Source: Hyphomicrobium sp. (GTDB lineage: Bacteria; Pseudomonadota; Alphaproteobacteria; Rhizobiales; Hyphomicrobiaceae). Taken from it: DNA of 64,000 nt. Each line of letters begins with the position of its first letter. Position 1 is the stretch's first letter. Positions 46,517 to 54,184 of the stretch are shown piece after piece. The translations under genes were made by a program, and so were the position numbers. The notes under the pieces are model-generated. The model had not been told where the DNA came from. It did not search any database and saw nothing but the letters and a program-made list of their open reading frames with translations. The DNA is taken from contig NZ_JAIELN010000009.1 in assembly GCF_019753045.1 (NCBI RefSeq), forward strand, positions 1 through 64,000, given 5' to 3'.

Positions 46517-48337
46517 CTATGGGAGAGCGAACACGGTGAGCGAGCCACCGAGGTTCGTGTACTCCGAGAGGCCAGCGTAGCCACCGACAGCACCGAGACC
46601 ATCGGTCGGGTTCGTCAAGCCAGCAGCAAGACCGATACCGGCCCAACCACCAACGCCCGAGAAGATGCCAACGTACTGCTTACCGCCGTGGCTGTAAGTC
46701 ATAGCGTTGCCGATGATGCCCGACGGCGTCTTGAACTTGAAGAGCTCCTTGCCATCCTTCTGGTCGACGGCTTTGAAGTAGCCCTCGAGCGTGCCGTAGA
46801 AGGCAACGCCGCCAGCGGTGGTCAGAGCGCCCGACCATACCGAGAACTGCTCAGGCTTCGACCAAACGATCTTGCCCTTTGCGCCGTCCCAAGCGATGAA
46901 GTTACCCATACGCTTCGGTTCATCCGGACCCGGGAACATGGAGAGCGTGGCGCCAACGTAGGGCTGACCAGCCGTGTACGAAACCTTGAAGGGTTCGTAG
47001 TCCATGCACACGTGGTTCGTCGGAACATAGAACAAGCCGGTCAGCTTCGAGTACGAAGCAGGCTGCTGGTCCTTAGAGCCGAGAGCTGCAGGGCAGATGC
47101 CCTTCGTGTTGAAGTCTGCGCCGTTCTTGAACGTCGAGTACTTCGCAACGCGGATCGGACGGCCGTAGTCCTTAGAGGACTTGTCCATGTCGATGCCAGT
47201 TGCCCAGTTCACGACCGGATCATACTTCTCAGCGACGAGAAGCTCGCCCGTTGCGCGATCCCAGGTGTAGCCGAAGCCGTTACGGTCAAAGTGAGTTGCC
47301 GTTTTGCGCTTCGTTCCATCGAAATCGAGCTCAGCGAGGATCGGCTCGTTGATGCCGTCATAGTCCCACTCGTCGAACGGCGTCATCTGGTATGCCCACT
47401 TGGCAACACCGGTGTCGACGTCACGAGCGAACATGGTCATCGACCACTTCTGGTCGATCGGCTTGCCATCCGGTCCCGCACGCTGTGCAGGGTTCCAGGT
47501 AGATGGGTTGCCCGTTCCGTAGTAGATCAGGTTGAGTTCAGGATCGAAGGCCATGTAGCCCCAGGTCGAACCGCCACCGATCTTCCACTGATCGCCGTTC
47601 CAGGTCTTGAGCGAGGAGTCCTTGCCGACCGGCTTGCCGAGCGACGTGGTCTTCTCAGGGTCAACGAGGATGTCAGAATCCGGGCCCATCGAGTAGGCGC
47701 GCCAGACCTTCTTGCCGCTGTTGATGTCGTAGGCGGTGACGTGGCAACGAACGCCGAACTCAGCGCCCGAAATACCGATGATCACCTTGTCCTTCGTGAC
47801 GAGCGGAGCACCGGTGCCCGTTTCGCCCTTCTTAGGATCGCCGTCGATCACCTTCCACAGTTCCTTACCCGTCTTCGCGTCGAGAGCGACGAGAGCGGTG
47901 TCGGCCTGATGGAGGAAGATCTTGCCTTCGGCATACTGCACGCCACGGTTAACCGTGTCACAGCACATCACGGGGATGACCGAGGGGTCCTGCTTCGGCG
48001 TATACTTCCAGATGATCTTCTGTTCGTCGGCGAGGTTCAGAGCGAACACAATGTTCGGGAACGCCGAGTGAAGGTACATCGTGTCACCGACAACGAGCGG
48101 ACCGCCTTCGTGACCACGAAGAACGCCCGTCGAGAACGTCCATGCCACTTTCAGCTGACCAACGTTTTCAGTGTTGATCTGGTCCAGGGCGGAATACCGC
48201 GTACCGGCATAGTCGCCGGACTGCTGGGCCCAGTTATTCGGATCGCTCGACAACTTGGCAACGTCATCGTTCGCCCAGACGGGCGCCGAGAACGCGGCTG
48301 TTGCGAGCAAACCGTAGGCGAATGCACTTTTGCGCAT
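46517..48337 (-). CDS. xoxF: Lanthanide-dependent methanol dehydrogenase XoxF (PQQ)
   Basis: Periplasmic quinoprotein oxidising methanol to formaldehyde or formate. The 606-residue precursor has signal peptide [22 protein letters not shown]. It shows the vicinal Cys125-Cys126 pair ([10 protein letters not shown]), Glu193 (GAEFG), Asn277 (TGNPSTW) and the FDEWDYDG motif, where Asp325 is catalytic and Asp327 is the extra aspartate that binds the lanthanide and separates XoxF from MxaF. Beta-propeller W-motifs recur throughout. The ATG at 48337 has GGAGG 8 bases upstream. No mxaFI genes are seen here. First gene of the minus-strand run xoxF-xoxG-xoxJ-CXXCW. Confidence 0.97.
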   Translation of the reverse strand: MRKSAFAYGLLATAAFSAPVWANDDVAKLSSDPNNWAQQSGDYAGTRYSALDQINTENVGQLKVAWTFSTGVLRGHEGGPLVVGDTMYLHSAFPNIVFALNLADEQKIIWKYTPKQDPSVIPVMCCDTVNRGVQYAEGKIFLHQADTALVALDAKTGKELWKVIDGDPKKGETGTGAPLVTKDKVIIGISGAEFGVRCHVTAYDINSGKKVWRAYSMGPDSDILVDPEKTTSLGKPVGKDSSLKTWNGDQWKIGGGSTWGYMAFDPELNLIYYGTGNPSTWNPAQRAGPDGKPIDQKWSMTMFARDVDTGVAKWAYQMTPFDEWDYDGINEPILAELDFDGTKRKTATHFDRNGFGYTWDRATGELLVAEKYDPVVNWATGIDMDKSSKDYGRPIRVAKYSTFKNGADFNTKGICPAALGSKDQQPASYSKLTGLFYVPTNHVCMDYEPFKVSYTAGQPYVGATLSMFPGPDEPKRMGNFIAWDGAKGKIVWSKPEQFSVWSGALTTAGGVAFYGTLEGYFKAVDQKDGKELFKFKTPSGIIGNAMTYSHGGKQYVGIFSGVGGWAGIGLAAGLTNPTDGLGAVGGYAGLSEYTNLGGSLTVFALP

Positions 48338-48782
48338 CGCGCTTCCTCCGTTTTGAGAAAAGTCTTGCCACGCTTGCAAGTCGAACCCGAGGACTGTCGA
48401 TATCTCCTGGCTCCGATCTCAGGAATTGCGGGATTATCTCCCGTCTTTGCCCCGTCGGAGAAGGAGTGCTTCACGAAACCGTGTAGAAACCGGTAGTCCT
48501 CGTGAACGAGGCGCATGTAGACACTTTTTTTTTCAGCCCGCAACACGTAGTGCGACGATCATTCCGCTGCGGCAAATTAGGACAATACCTCTGACCCAAA
48601 TTATCCCTTTATTCACGGGAAGAAATTGCAACGCACAAAAAATGCTGCGCCGCACGTCTAGTTGTTTCTGAAGGGTGAATTTTAGGCGTCGTGATTAGGA
48701 ATTTGCGCACTTTCGTGAAAAGTCGCGAGCTGAACACGCTTGAAGACCATCATTATCGCACGATTTGTCAGAGCTGGATTGA
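48338..48782. promoter_or_regulatory. Divergent control region of xoxF and the relay metallohydrolase gene
   Basis: 445 bp, A+T-rich in its middle, without a plausible gene. On the xoxF side it contains a 9-base A-run (T-run on plus, about 48528-48536), a palindrome CCTCGT-GA-ACGAGG (48498-48511) and a small CGGGA ... TCCCG hairpin at about 48423-48441. If the promoter is upstream of the A-run, the xoxF leader would be about 190 nt. I cannot assign promoter boxes with confidence. Confidence 0.55.
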
Positions 48783-49751
48783 ATGGCTGAAATTTCGCCT
48801 TTGAATGCAAAAACTTCCCGGAAAGAGTTCCTACGCGGTGTGACCTTGGCGGCGCTCCTGCCGCTGCTGCCGCGCGTTTCCCAGGCCGAAGCGCAGCAGA
48901 TCGGCGTGATCGAGATCGCGCCGGGCGTTTTCGTTCACGTCGGCCAATACGAATTGGTTAACAAGGAAAACCGCGGAAATATTTCAAATGCCGTCTGCAT
49001 TGTCGGCAGTTCAGCCGTCGCCGTAATCGATACGAGCGGCTCCTACGCGGCCGGTAAGGCTCTTCATGAGGCCATCTCGAAGATCACCGAGAAGCCCATT
49101 CGCTATGTCATCAACACCCACATGCATCCTGACCATGTACTGGGGAACGCCGCCTTCAAATCGGCAGGGTGCGAGTTCGTCGGCCACCACAAGCTTCCCG
49201 CAGCTCTCTATGCGCGCAAGGACAGCTACCTGGCGAACGCACGTCAGCGCATTGGCGACGAGGCTTTTGCCGGCACCGAAATCATTCCACCGACTTTGCT
49301 CGTGACCGACACGCTCGACCTCGATCTCGGTGGCCGGACGCTGACGCTCAGAGCGCGCCCCACCGCGCACACCGACAACGACCTGACGATCTTTGATTTA
49401 GCGACCAGCACATTTTTTCTCGGCGATCTTCTTTTCTCAAACCATGTACCGACGCTCGACGGCTCGCTCGTCGGGTGGATCAATCTCATCGGAGTGCTGA
49501 CGCAGGAAAAAGCCGATCGCGCGGTTCCCGGACACGGACCGAACACGATGCCCTGGCCCGATGCGATCAAGCCCGTAGAACGCTATCTGAAAGTTCTGGC
49601 GACCGACGTTCGCAAGATGATCAAGGACCGCAAAACGATCGAGCAAGCCGTCGCGACGGCCGGGCAGTCGGAGCGGGGCAACTGGGCTCTATTCGACGAG
49701 CATCACCCGCGCAACGTCACCGCCGCTTTCACCGAACTCGAATGGGAATGA
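48783..49751 (+). CDS. Quinoprotein relay system zinc metallohydrolase (MBL fold)
   Basis: A 322-residue exported metallo-beta-lactamase-fold protein. A Tat-like signal with SRKEFLRGVTLAALLPLLP precedes the metal motif THMHPDH (residues 112-118). Further histidines lie in TAHTDND and VPGHGP. It resembles the SoxH-related PQQ-linked family named quinoprotein relay system zinc metallohydrolase, known by co-occurrence with PQQ dehydrogenases and the CXXCW protein; substrate unknown. It is divergent from xoxF, and two tandem hairpins begin 9 bp after its stop. Confidence 0.87.
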   Translation: MAEISPLNAKTSRKEFLRGVTLAALLPLLPRVSQAEAQQIGVIEIAPGVFVHVGQYELVNKENRGNISNAVCIVGSSAVAVIDTSGSYAAGKALHEAISKITEKPIRYVINTHMHPDHVLGNAAFKSAGCEFVGHHKLPAALYARKDSYLANARQRIGDEAFAGTEIIPPTLLVTDTLDLDLGGRTLTLRARPTAHTDNDLTIFDLATSTFFLGDLLFSNHVPTLDGSLVGWINLIGVLTQEKADRAVPGHGPNTMPWPDAIKPVERYLKVLATDVRKMIKDRKTIEQAVATAGQSERGNWALFDEHHPRNVTAAFTELEWE

Positions 49752-49760
49752 TCTCTTCCG

Positions 49761-49799
49761 CGCTCGGCGGCCGGCTCGCGGAACGCGAGTCGCCGAGCG
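49761..49799 (+). ncRNA. Bulged hairpin element, copy 1
   Basis: Outer 9-bp stem (49761-49769 with 49791-49799), then a 4-base bulge GCCG on the 5' side only, an inner 7-bp stem (49774-49780 with 49784-49790, closed by G-U) and a GAA loop, followed by CAAAC. The same architecture recurs at 49815-49853 with compensatory changes. The G-U closing pair would be a mismatch if the minus strand were the RNA, which favours the plus strand. No family recognised. Confidence 0.7.
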
Positions 49800-49814
49800 C
49801 AAACGTGTAAACTG

Positions 49815-49853
49815 TGCCCGGCGGCCGGCTCCCCGCAGGGGAGTCGCCGGGCG
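49815..49853 (+). ncRNA. Bulged hairpin element, copy 2
   Basis: Same layout as copy 1, 54 bases downstream: outer stem 49815-49823 with 49845-49853 (first pair U-G), identical GCCG bulge, inner 7-bp stem 49828-49834 with 49838-49844, GCA loop, then CAAAC. Relative to copy 1, one outer U-A pair becomes C-G, and two inner G-C pairs become C-G, each with the partner changed to match. Confidence 0.7.
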
Positions 49854-49859
49854 CAAACA

Positions 49860-50231
49860 TTAGAAGCAGCGCAACTCGCCTTCGACTTGCGCGCGCCGCA
49901 GATTTTTCACCTTTTCCTGGAATTCCGGCGCGTGCGTCCAGGCAACGTTTTCTCCGCCTTTCAGACCGACGGACAACAGCGTTTCCGCCTCCTCATATTC
50001 GGCGTACGGCAAGATGGCCGCGATTTCGTCGATGGAGCAAGAGCACTTGTCGAGGTTGGTGCGGTTCTGGCCGTTGACCGCCATGCACGCGTAAACGTAA
50101 TCGGCGCGCGCCGTTGTTGGATAATCGTTGGGCGGCAATTCCTGAGCCGCGACACGTGACACCGCGGCGGAAATCAACAAAGCCGCCACGAAAAGCCCGC
50201 TGAATGCAAGGCTCGAGAAGCCCTTTGTCAT
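49860..50231 (-). CDS. Small secreted Cys-containing protein of the quinoprotein cluster
   Basis: A 123-residue protein with a clear signal peptide (FSSLAFSGLFVAALLISAAVSRVAA/QE). The mature part has cysteines in YVYACMAV, DKCSCSIDEIA and ELRCF, four in all, probably forming disulphides. IDEIAAILPYAEYEEAETLL suggests helices. No family recognised. Its start overlaps the end of the preceding 229-residue gene by 4 bases, so the two are translationally coupled, and position places it in the PQQ/XoxF accessory arm. Confidence 0.7.
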   Translation of the reverse strand: MTKGFSSLAFSGLFVAALLISAAVSRVAAQELPPNDYPTTARADYVYACMAVNGQNRTNLDKCSCSIDEIAAILPYAEYEEAETLLSVGLKGGENVAWTHAPEFQEKVKNLRRAQVEGELRCF

Positions 50232-50917
50232 TTCACCTCTCCTACACCTTCAAGCGTTGTCGTCTCTTCGAGCGTTGGCGAGTTCTTGTCCGTATTGTTG
50301 TACTCCGCGGTCATCTTCGCGAGGTAACCCGGGATCTTGTCCGACAGCGCGATCGTAAACGTCGCGCCCTCGAAACCCCTCATCTTTGCGCGCGCCGGGT
50401 CGTTGGCGAATGGCGTCGCGGTTACGCGATAGCCTTCGACCGTCTGGCCCTTATAGACGATCGTTGCCGAGACAATCGTTGCGCCGTTGCCGAGATAACG
50501 GCTGAACATGCCCTTGAGATAAGCGCTGTCCCCACCGGCCAGTTCGCGGAAATGCGCAACTGCATTGTCGAGATAGATGATGAGCATCGGATTGCCGTCC
50601 ATGTCGGTGATCCGTTGCGGCTCGCGGGCTCTATCCCCGGAGTACATCTTGACCAGAACGTTCTTCTTCCCCGGCGCGCCGTCGCTTTCGACCTTCACGA
50701 TAATGTCATCGGTGTAGCCCTCGCCGAGCGCCTTCGGATTGGAAGGCTTGCGCTCGAACTTGTAGACGAGGTCAGTACCCGGAGCGACCGCAGCAATGTG
50801 CGGCCGGTCGAACAGGATTTCGGCCGGCTTCGGCGCCTCGGCAGCAACGCTTGCGGCACTCAGGCAAGTGACCGCGAACGCCGCAAGACCGGCTTTGCGG
50901 AAGAGAAATTTCGACAT
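50228..50917 (-). CDS. Secreted protein of unknown function in the quinoprotein cluster
   Basis: A 229-residue periplasmic protein with signal peptide FRKAGLAAFAVTCLSAASVAA. The mature part is predicted beta-rich, with VAPGTDLVYKFERK near the start, GKKNVLVKMYSG, LIIYLDNAVAHFRELAGG and GATIVSATIVYKGQTVEGYRVTATPF. The pattern recalls lipoprotein- or substrate-carrier-like beta folds, but I do not recognise the family and assign no function. It overlaps the 123-residue gene downstream by 4 bases and lies 221 bp after the beta-propeller gene. Confidence 0.7.
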   Translation of the reverse strand: MSKFLFRKAGLAAFAVTCLSAASVAAEAPKPAEILFDRPHIAAVAPGTDLVYKFERKPSNPKALGEGYTDDIIVKVESDGAPGKKNVLVKMYSGDRAREPQRITDMDGNPMLIIYLDNAVAHFRELAGGDSAYLKGMFSRYLGNGATIVSATIVYKGQTVEGYRVTATPFANDPARAKMRGFEGATFTIALSDKIPGYLAKMTAEYNNTDKNSPTLEETTTLEGVGEVK

Positions 50918-51138
50918 GTGGGGCGATCCTCCAGACCGTCTATTCAGAATTTTTTCCGGCTGTGTAGCGTGACCAGGAAGGCTTGACCAGATGACTTGCC
51001 AAATTCAGTCAACGGCCGTGCCAATAGTCCGGCATCCGGAATGCAAGGCTGGCATAGGATGCCGGAAGATCAGAAAGTCTCAACTTACAAGGCAGTAACA
51101 CGGGCCCCAGCGCACGCCTCAGCAACCGAAGCCCGTCT

Positions 51139-52107
51139 TCAACGTATGAATTTGCCGAAAGCCCGAGGCCCGGTGCCGACCGCGGCCTTGCCCGTTACGG
51201 CAAGACTTCGGGGATCGATGCGCAAAAGAACGTCGTCACCCCAGCACGCCACATAGACATTCGCTCCGTCCGCGTCCGCCTCTATGCCTTCGGGATGATC
51301 ACAAGCCTCGATCCGCTTGATGGGCTGAAGCGTCGACTGGTCGAACACGGTGACGGTCCCGCCGTACTGGTCCGTGACGAACCCCCTCCCTTGGGCCAAG
51401 GCGACAGCGTAAGGACGCCGCCCAGCCGCCACGCGCCCAACCACCTTCTTCGTGGCGATCTCAATCACGGTGACGTCGTCACTCTTAACGTTGGCGGTGA
51501 AGGCCCTCTCGCCGGCAGCGTCGATCGTGATGCCGAAGGGACGGTTACCGACGTCGACCGACGCCAGCCGCGTGCGCGTCCCGATATCGACAATGGAAAC
51601 GGCGTCGCTATCGCGATCGGCAGATAAGAGCAAACGCCCGTCCGGCGTCACGGCAAGTCCCGACGGAGATTGACCGACGGCAATCTCGCCCGAGACCGTG
51701 AGCGTTCCGGCATCGACGACGATCACCTTATGCGCATACCAGTCAGCCACATAGACTTCGGGCCGGGTCGGATGCGCCGCGATCCCAAGGGGCGCTCCGC
51801 CGAGAACGAGACGCCGCTTGATCGCGCGCGAAACGGCGTCGATCTCGATCAGCTCTTTTCCATCGGGTGCGGTGACGTAAGCCGTCGACTTGTCAGGGGA
51901 AAGAGCGATGCCGGCAGGTTTGCCGCTGGCATGAATGCGCCCGGTCTCTTTCATCGCCGTGAGATCGACGAACGAGACGCTATCGGAAGGCTGAGACGTT
52001 ACGATCGCCTCATGCGCGGCGGCCGACCAGCACGGCCCGGCCAGCGCGAGCAAGCCGAGTGCTGGCAGGCAAAGACCGAGCTTCCGTCGAACCAGCGAGG
52101 CGTTCAA
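51139..52107 (-). CDS. PQQ-dependent catabolism-associated YVTN beta-propeller protein
   Basis: A 322-residue secreted protein made of about seven 40-residue YVTN repeats (AYVTAPDGKELIEID, PEVYVADWYAHKVIVVD, RLLLSADRDSDAVSIVD, NVYVACWGDDVLLRID). The signal peptide is LPALGLLALAGPCWSAAA. The composition matches the beta-propeller family that co-occurs with PQQ alcohol dehydrogenases; it has no known enzyme activity and may be a scaffold or chaperone. It starts 8 bp after the SRPBCC gene, so the two are one operon. Confidence 0.85.
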   Translation of the reverse strand: MNASLVRRKLGLCLPALGLLALAGPCWSAAAHEAIVTSQPSDSVSFVDLTAMKETGRIHASGKPAGIALSPDKSTAYVTAPDGKELIEIDAVSRAIKRRLVLGGAPLGIAAHPTRPEVYVADWYAHKVIVVDAGTLTVSGEIAVGQSPSGLAVTPDGRLLLSADRDSDAVSIVDIGTRTRLASVDVGNRPFGITIDAAGERAFTANVKSDDVTVIEIATKKVVGRVAAGRRPYAVALAQGRGFVTDQYGGTVTVFDQSTLQPIKRIEACDHPEGIEADADGANVYVACWGDDVLLRIDPRSLAVTGKAAVGTGPRAFGKFIR

Positions 52108-52114
52108 TCGTCCC

Positions 52115-52657
52115 TCAGCTTCCGCCTTCGATCTTCTTCTTCAACGCGGCGAGGGTCGAGGTGTAGAGGTCTGTGATCGCCTTGTTTGCAACTTCGTCCG
52201 AGAGCTCCGGCGGCGGGTCGTTAAGCATATAGCCGCGGTAGAAGGCGCCCTTCCATTCGACCGTCGACTTATCGCCGTCCGCCGTCACCGAGATGTGGGA
52301 CGAGTAATCGTTGATCGGCAGAACCTTCACGTCGACCTTGGTAATTTCGTACCCGTAGGACATGCCCTCGGCGTCATACTTATTGAGCTGTTCTTCGATC
52401 ACGCCGCCGTTCTGGAGCGTCAGGGTACGGGTCGCGCCAACGTCATTCCCCCCCTTGCCTTCCGTCTTGGCGACGGCGGGGATCCAGCTCGCATCCTGGA
52501 AATTGCCGATCACGGCCCAGACCTTGGCTGCCGGCGCGTTGATTTCGATGGACTGAACGACTTTCTGGCGCGACGGGCCGTGCGCCCAGGCTGCGCCGGT
52601 CAGAGCCAGCGGCACGACGCCGAAGATCGTGGCGGCGATCAGCAACCGTTTGAGCAT
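52115..52657 (-). CDS. Secreted SRPBCC (MxaD-like) protein
   Basis: A 180-residue protein with signal peptide LLIAATIFGVVPLALTGAAWA. A START/SRPBCC domain follows: SIEINAPAAKVWAVIGNFQDASWIPAV at the beginning and DLYTSTLAALKKKIEGG as the long C-terminal helix. MxaD of methylotrophs has this fold and influences electron transfer from methanol dehydrogenase to its cytochrome. The ATG at 52657 has GGAGGAAAT directly upstream; the frame to 52723 is not used. First gene of the second accessory arm, divergent from fhcB. Confidence 0.85.
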   Translation of the reverse strand: MLKRLLIAATIFGVVPLALTGAAWAHGPSRQKVVQSIEINAPAAKVWAVIGNFQDASWIPAVAKTEGKGGNDVGATRTLTLQNGGVIEEQLNKYDAEGMSYGYEITKVDVKVLPINDYSSHISVTADGDKSTVEWKGAFYRGYMLNDPPPELSDEVANKAITDLYTSTLAALKKKIEGGS

Positions 52658-52790
52658 ACATTTCCTCCGGAAATTATTGGTGCGTTGGGCATGTCCTTGG
52701 CCCGGGATCGAGCGGCGGGACAATAGGCAGGTTCATCGTCAACGGAAAGACGGCAAAATGTGTCGCATTCAATCTGATCGTTCGGCACGC

Positions 52791-52819
52791 TTGACCGGCC
52801 CGGTAACGTTGTTTTACCT
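52791..52819 (+). promoter_or_regulatory. Possible promoter of the fhc operon
   Basis: TTGACC at 52791-52796, a 17-base spacer and TTACCT at 52814-52819, about 60 bp before the fhcB start. The -10 is weak, so this is tentative. Confidence 0.3.
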
Positions 52820-52881
52820 GCGGCCGCGTGCTTTGGTCGAATCCCGCCGGTCGCGAGACCAGGGACCATGAGGAGCAGGAT

Positions 52882-54165
52882 TTGGAATCCGAAAAGTCGA
52901 GTCACGGCGCAAACCACTATAAGAATGTCGCCTGTCCTTTTTGCGGCATTCTTTGCGACGATCTTGAGATCGGCCCTTCGAGTGAAGGGCTTAAAGTTCT
53001 AAAAAACGGCTGCGTGAAATCGGTAGCGGGCTTCGAACGGAAGCTCGTCGAACCGTCTCCGCAAGTCGACGGAAAAGATGTGTCGCTGGACGAGGCCATA
53101 GCCGCCGCGGCCCGTCTCATCCGTGAAAGCCGCCTGCCAATCTTTGGCGGCCTCGCGACCGACGTCGAAGGCGTGCGCGCGATCATGGCCCTTGCGGAAA
53201 AGGGCGGCGGTATCGTCGACCATGCGCTGAGCGACGCCCAGTATCGCAACTTCAAAGTGCTGCAGACCTCCGGCTGGGTGATGACGACGCTCACCGAGGC
53301 GCGCAACCGCGCCGACCTCTTCATTATCGCCGGCAGCGACGTCCACAAACTTCATCCGCGCTTCTTCGAACGCATCGTTTGCAACGAAGCCTCGATGTTC
53401 TCTGATAATCCGCCGAAGCGAACGGTCGTGTTCCTCGGCGAGGGCCTCGATCAGTCTGCCGTCAAAGGCAATCGCATCGGCGAAGTCCTGACGCTGCCGG
53501 TGAAGGCCGACCGCATCGGCGAAGTTCTCGATGCCATGCGTGCGCTGAACAAAGGCGCGACCATCACAGGCGACACCATTGGTGGTCTGCCGCGAGCAGC
53601 CGTCGAAGATCTTCTCGAGCGTTGCAAGGCCGCGAGCTACGGCGTCGTCGTATGGGCGCCCCCGAGCCTCGGCTTCGCCAACGCCGACTTGACGGTCCAG
53701 GCGGTCTCCGAGTTCGTCAAGGACATCAACCTGACATCGCGCTTCGCGGGTCTCGCCCTCGGCGGCAACGAAGGCGCCGTCTCGGCGGGTGCCGTTTGCG
53801 GCTGGCAGTCCGGTTTTCCGCTGCGCGTCTCGTTCGCGAGCGGCAAGCCCGACTACGATTCAGAGCGCTATGCGATGAGCCGCATGCTCTACGCCAAAGA
53901 AGGCGATCTGCTCCTGTGGCTCGCGTCGTTCACGCCTGATTTGTCTCCGCCGGATACGGATATTCCGATGATCCTTCTCGGCACGCCGTCGATCAAGCCG
54001 GCGCGGACCCCGAAGGTTTATATTCCCGTCGGCACACCCGGCATCGATCATGCGGGCATTATGGTGCGCGTCGACAACGTCGTATCGCTGCCATTGCGGA
54101 AGCTCCGGCAATCGACACTGCCTTGCGCCGCCGACGTACTCGAAAAAATTGAAGCTGCCCTCTAG
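52882..54165 (+). CDS. fhcB: Formyltransferase/hydrolase complex subunit B
   Basis: FhcB belongs to the complex that converts formyl-H4MPT to formate in methylotrophs and is related to formylmethanofuran dehydrogenase subunit B. The 427-residue chain begins near the Cys motif VACPFCGILCDDLEIG and continues with GGLATDVEGVRAIMALAEKGGGIVDH and VWAPPSLGFANADLTVQAV. In bacterial homologues the redox cofactor function is lost. The TTG at 52882 is chosen because AGGAGCAGG lies directly upstream and no ATG or GTG is in frame there. First gene of fhcBADC. Confidence 0.92.
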   Translation: MESEKSSHGANHYKNVACPFCGILCDDLEIGPSSEGLKVLKNGCVKSVAGFERKLVEPSPQVDGKDVSLDEAIAAAARLIRESRLPIFGGLATDVEGVRAIMALAEKGGGIVDHALSDAQYRNFKVLQTSGWVMTTLTEARNRADLFIIAGSDVHKLHPRFFERIVCNEASMFSDNPPKRTVVFLGEGLDQSAVKGNRIGEVLTLPVKADRIGEVLDAMRALNKGATITGDTIGGLPRAAVEDLLERCKAASYGVVVWAPPSLGFANADLTVQAVSEFVKDINLTSRFAGLALGGNEGAVSAGAVCGWQSGFPLRVSFASGKPDYDSERYAMSRMLYAKEGDLLLWLASFTPDLSPPDTDIPMILLGTPSIKPARTPKVYIPVGTPGIDHAGIMVRVDNVVSLPLRKLRQSTLPCAADVLEKIEAAL

Positions 54166-54184
54166 GCCCAATACGAGACCGAGA

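Noticed and set aside
46688-48496. 602-residue open frame antisense to xoxF
   Set aside because: The sense strand encodes a full XoxF; the antisense frame is a codon-usage artefact.
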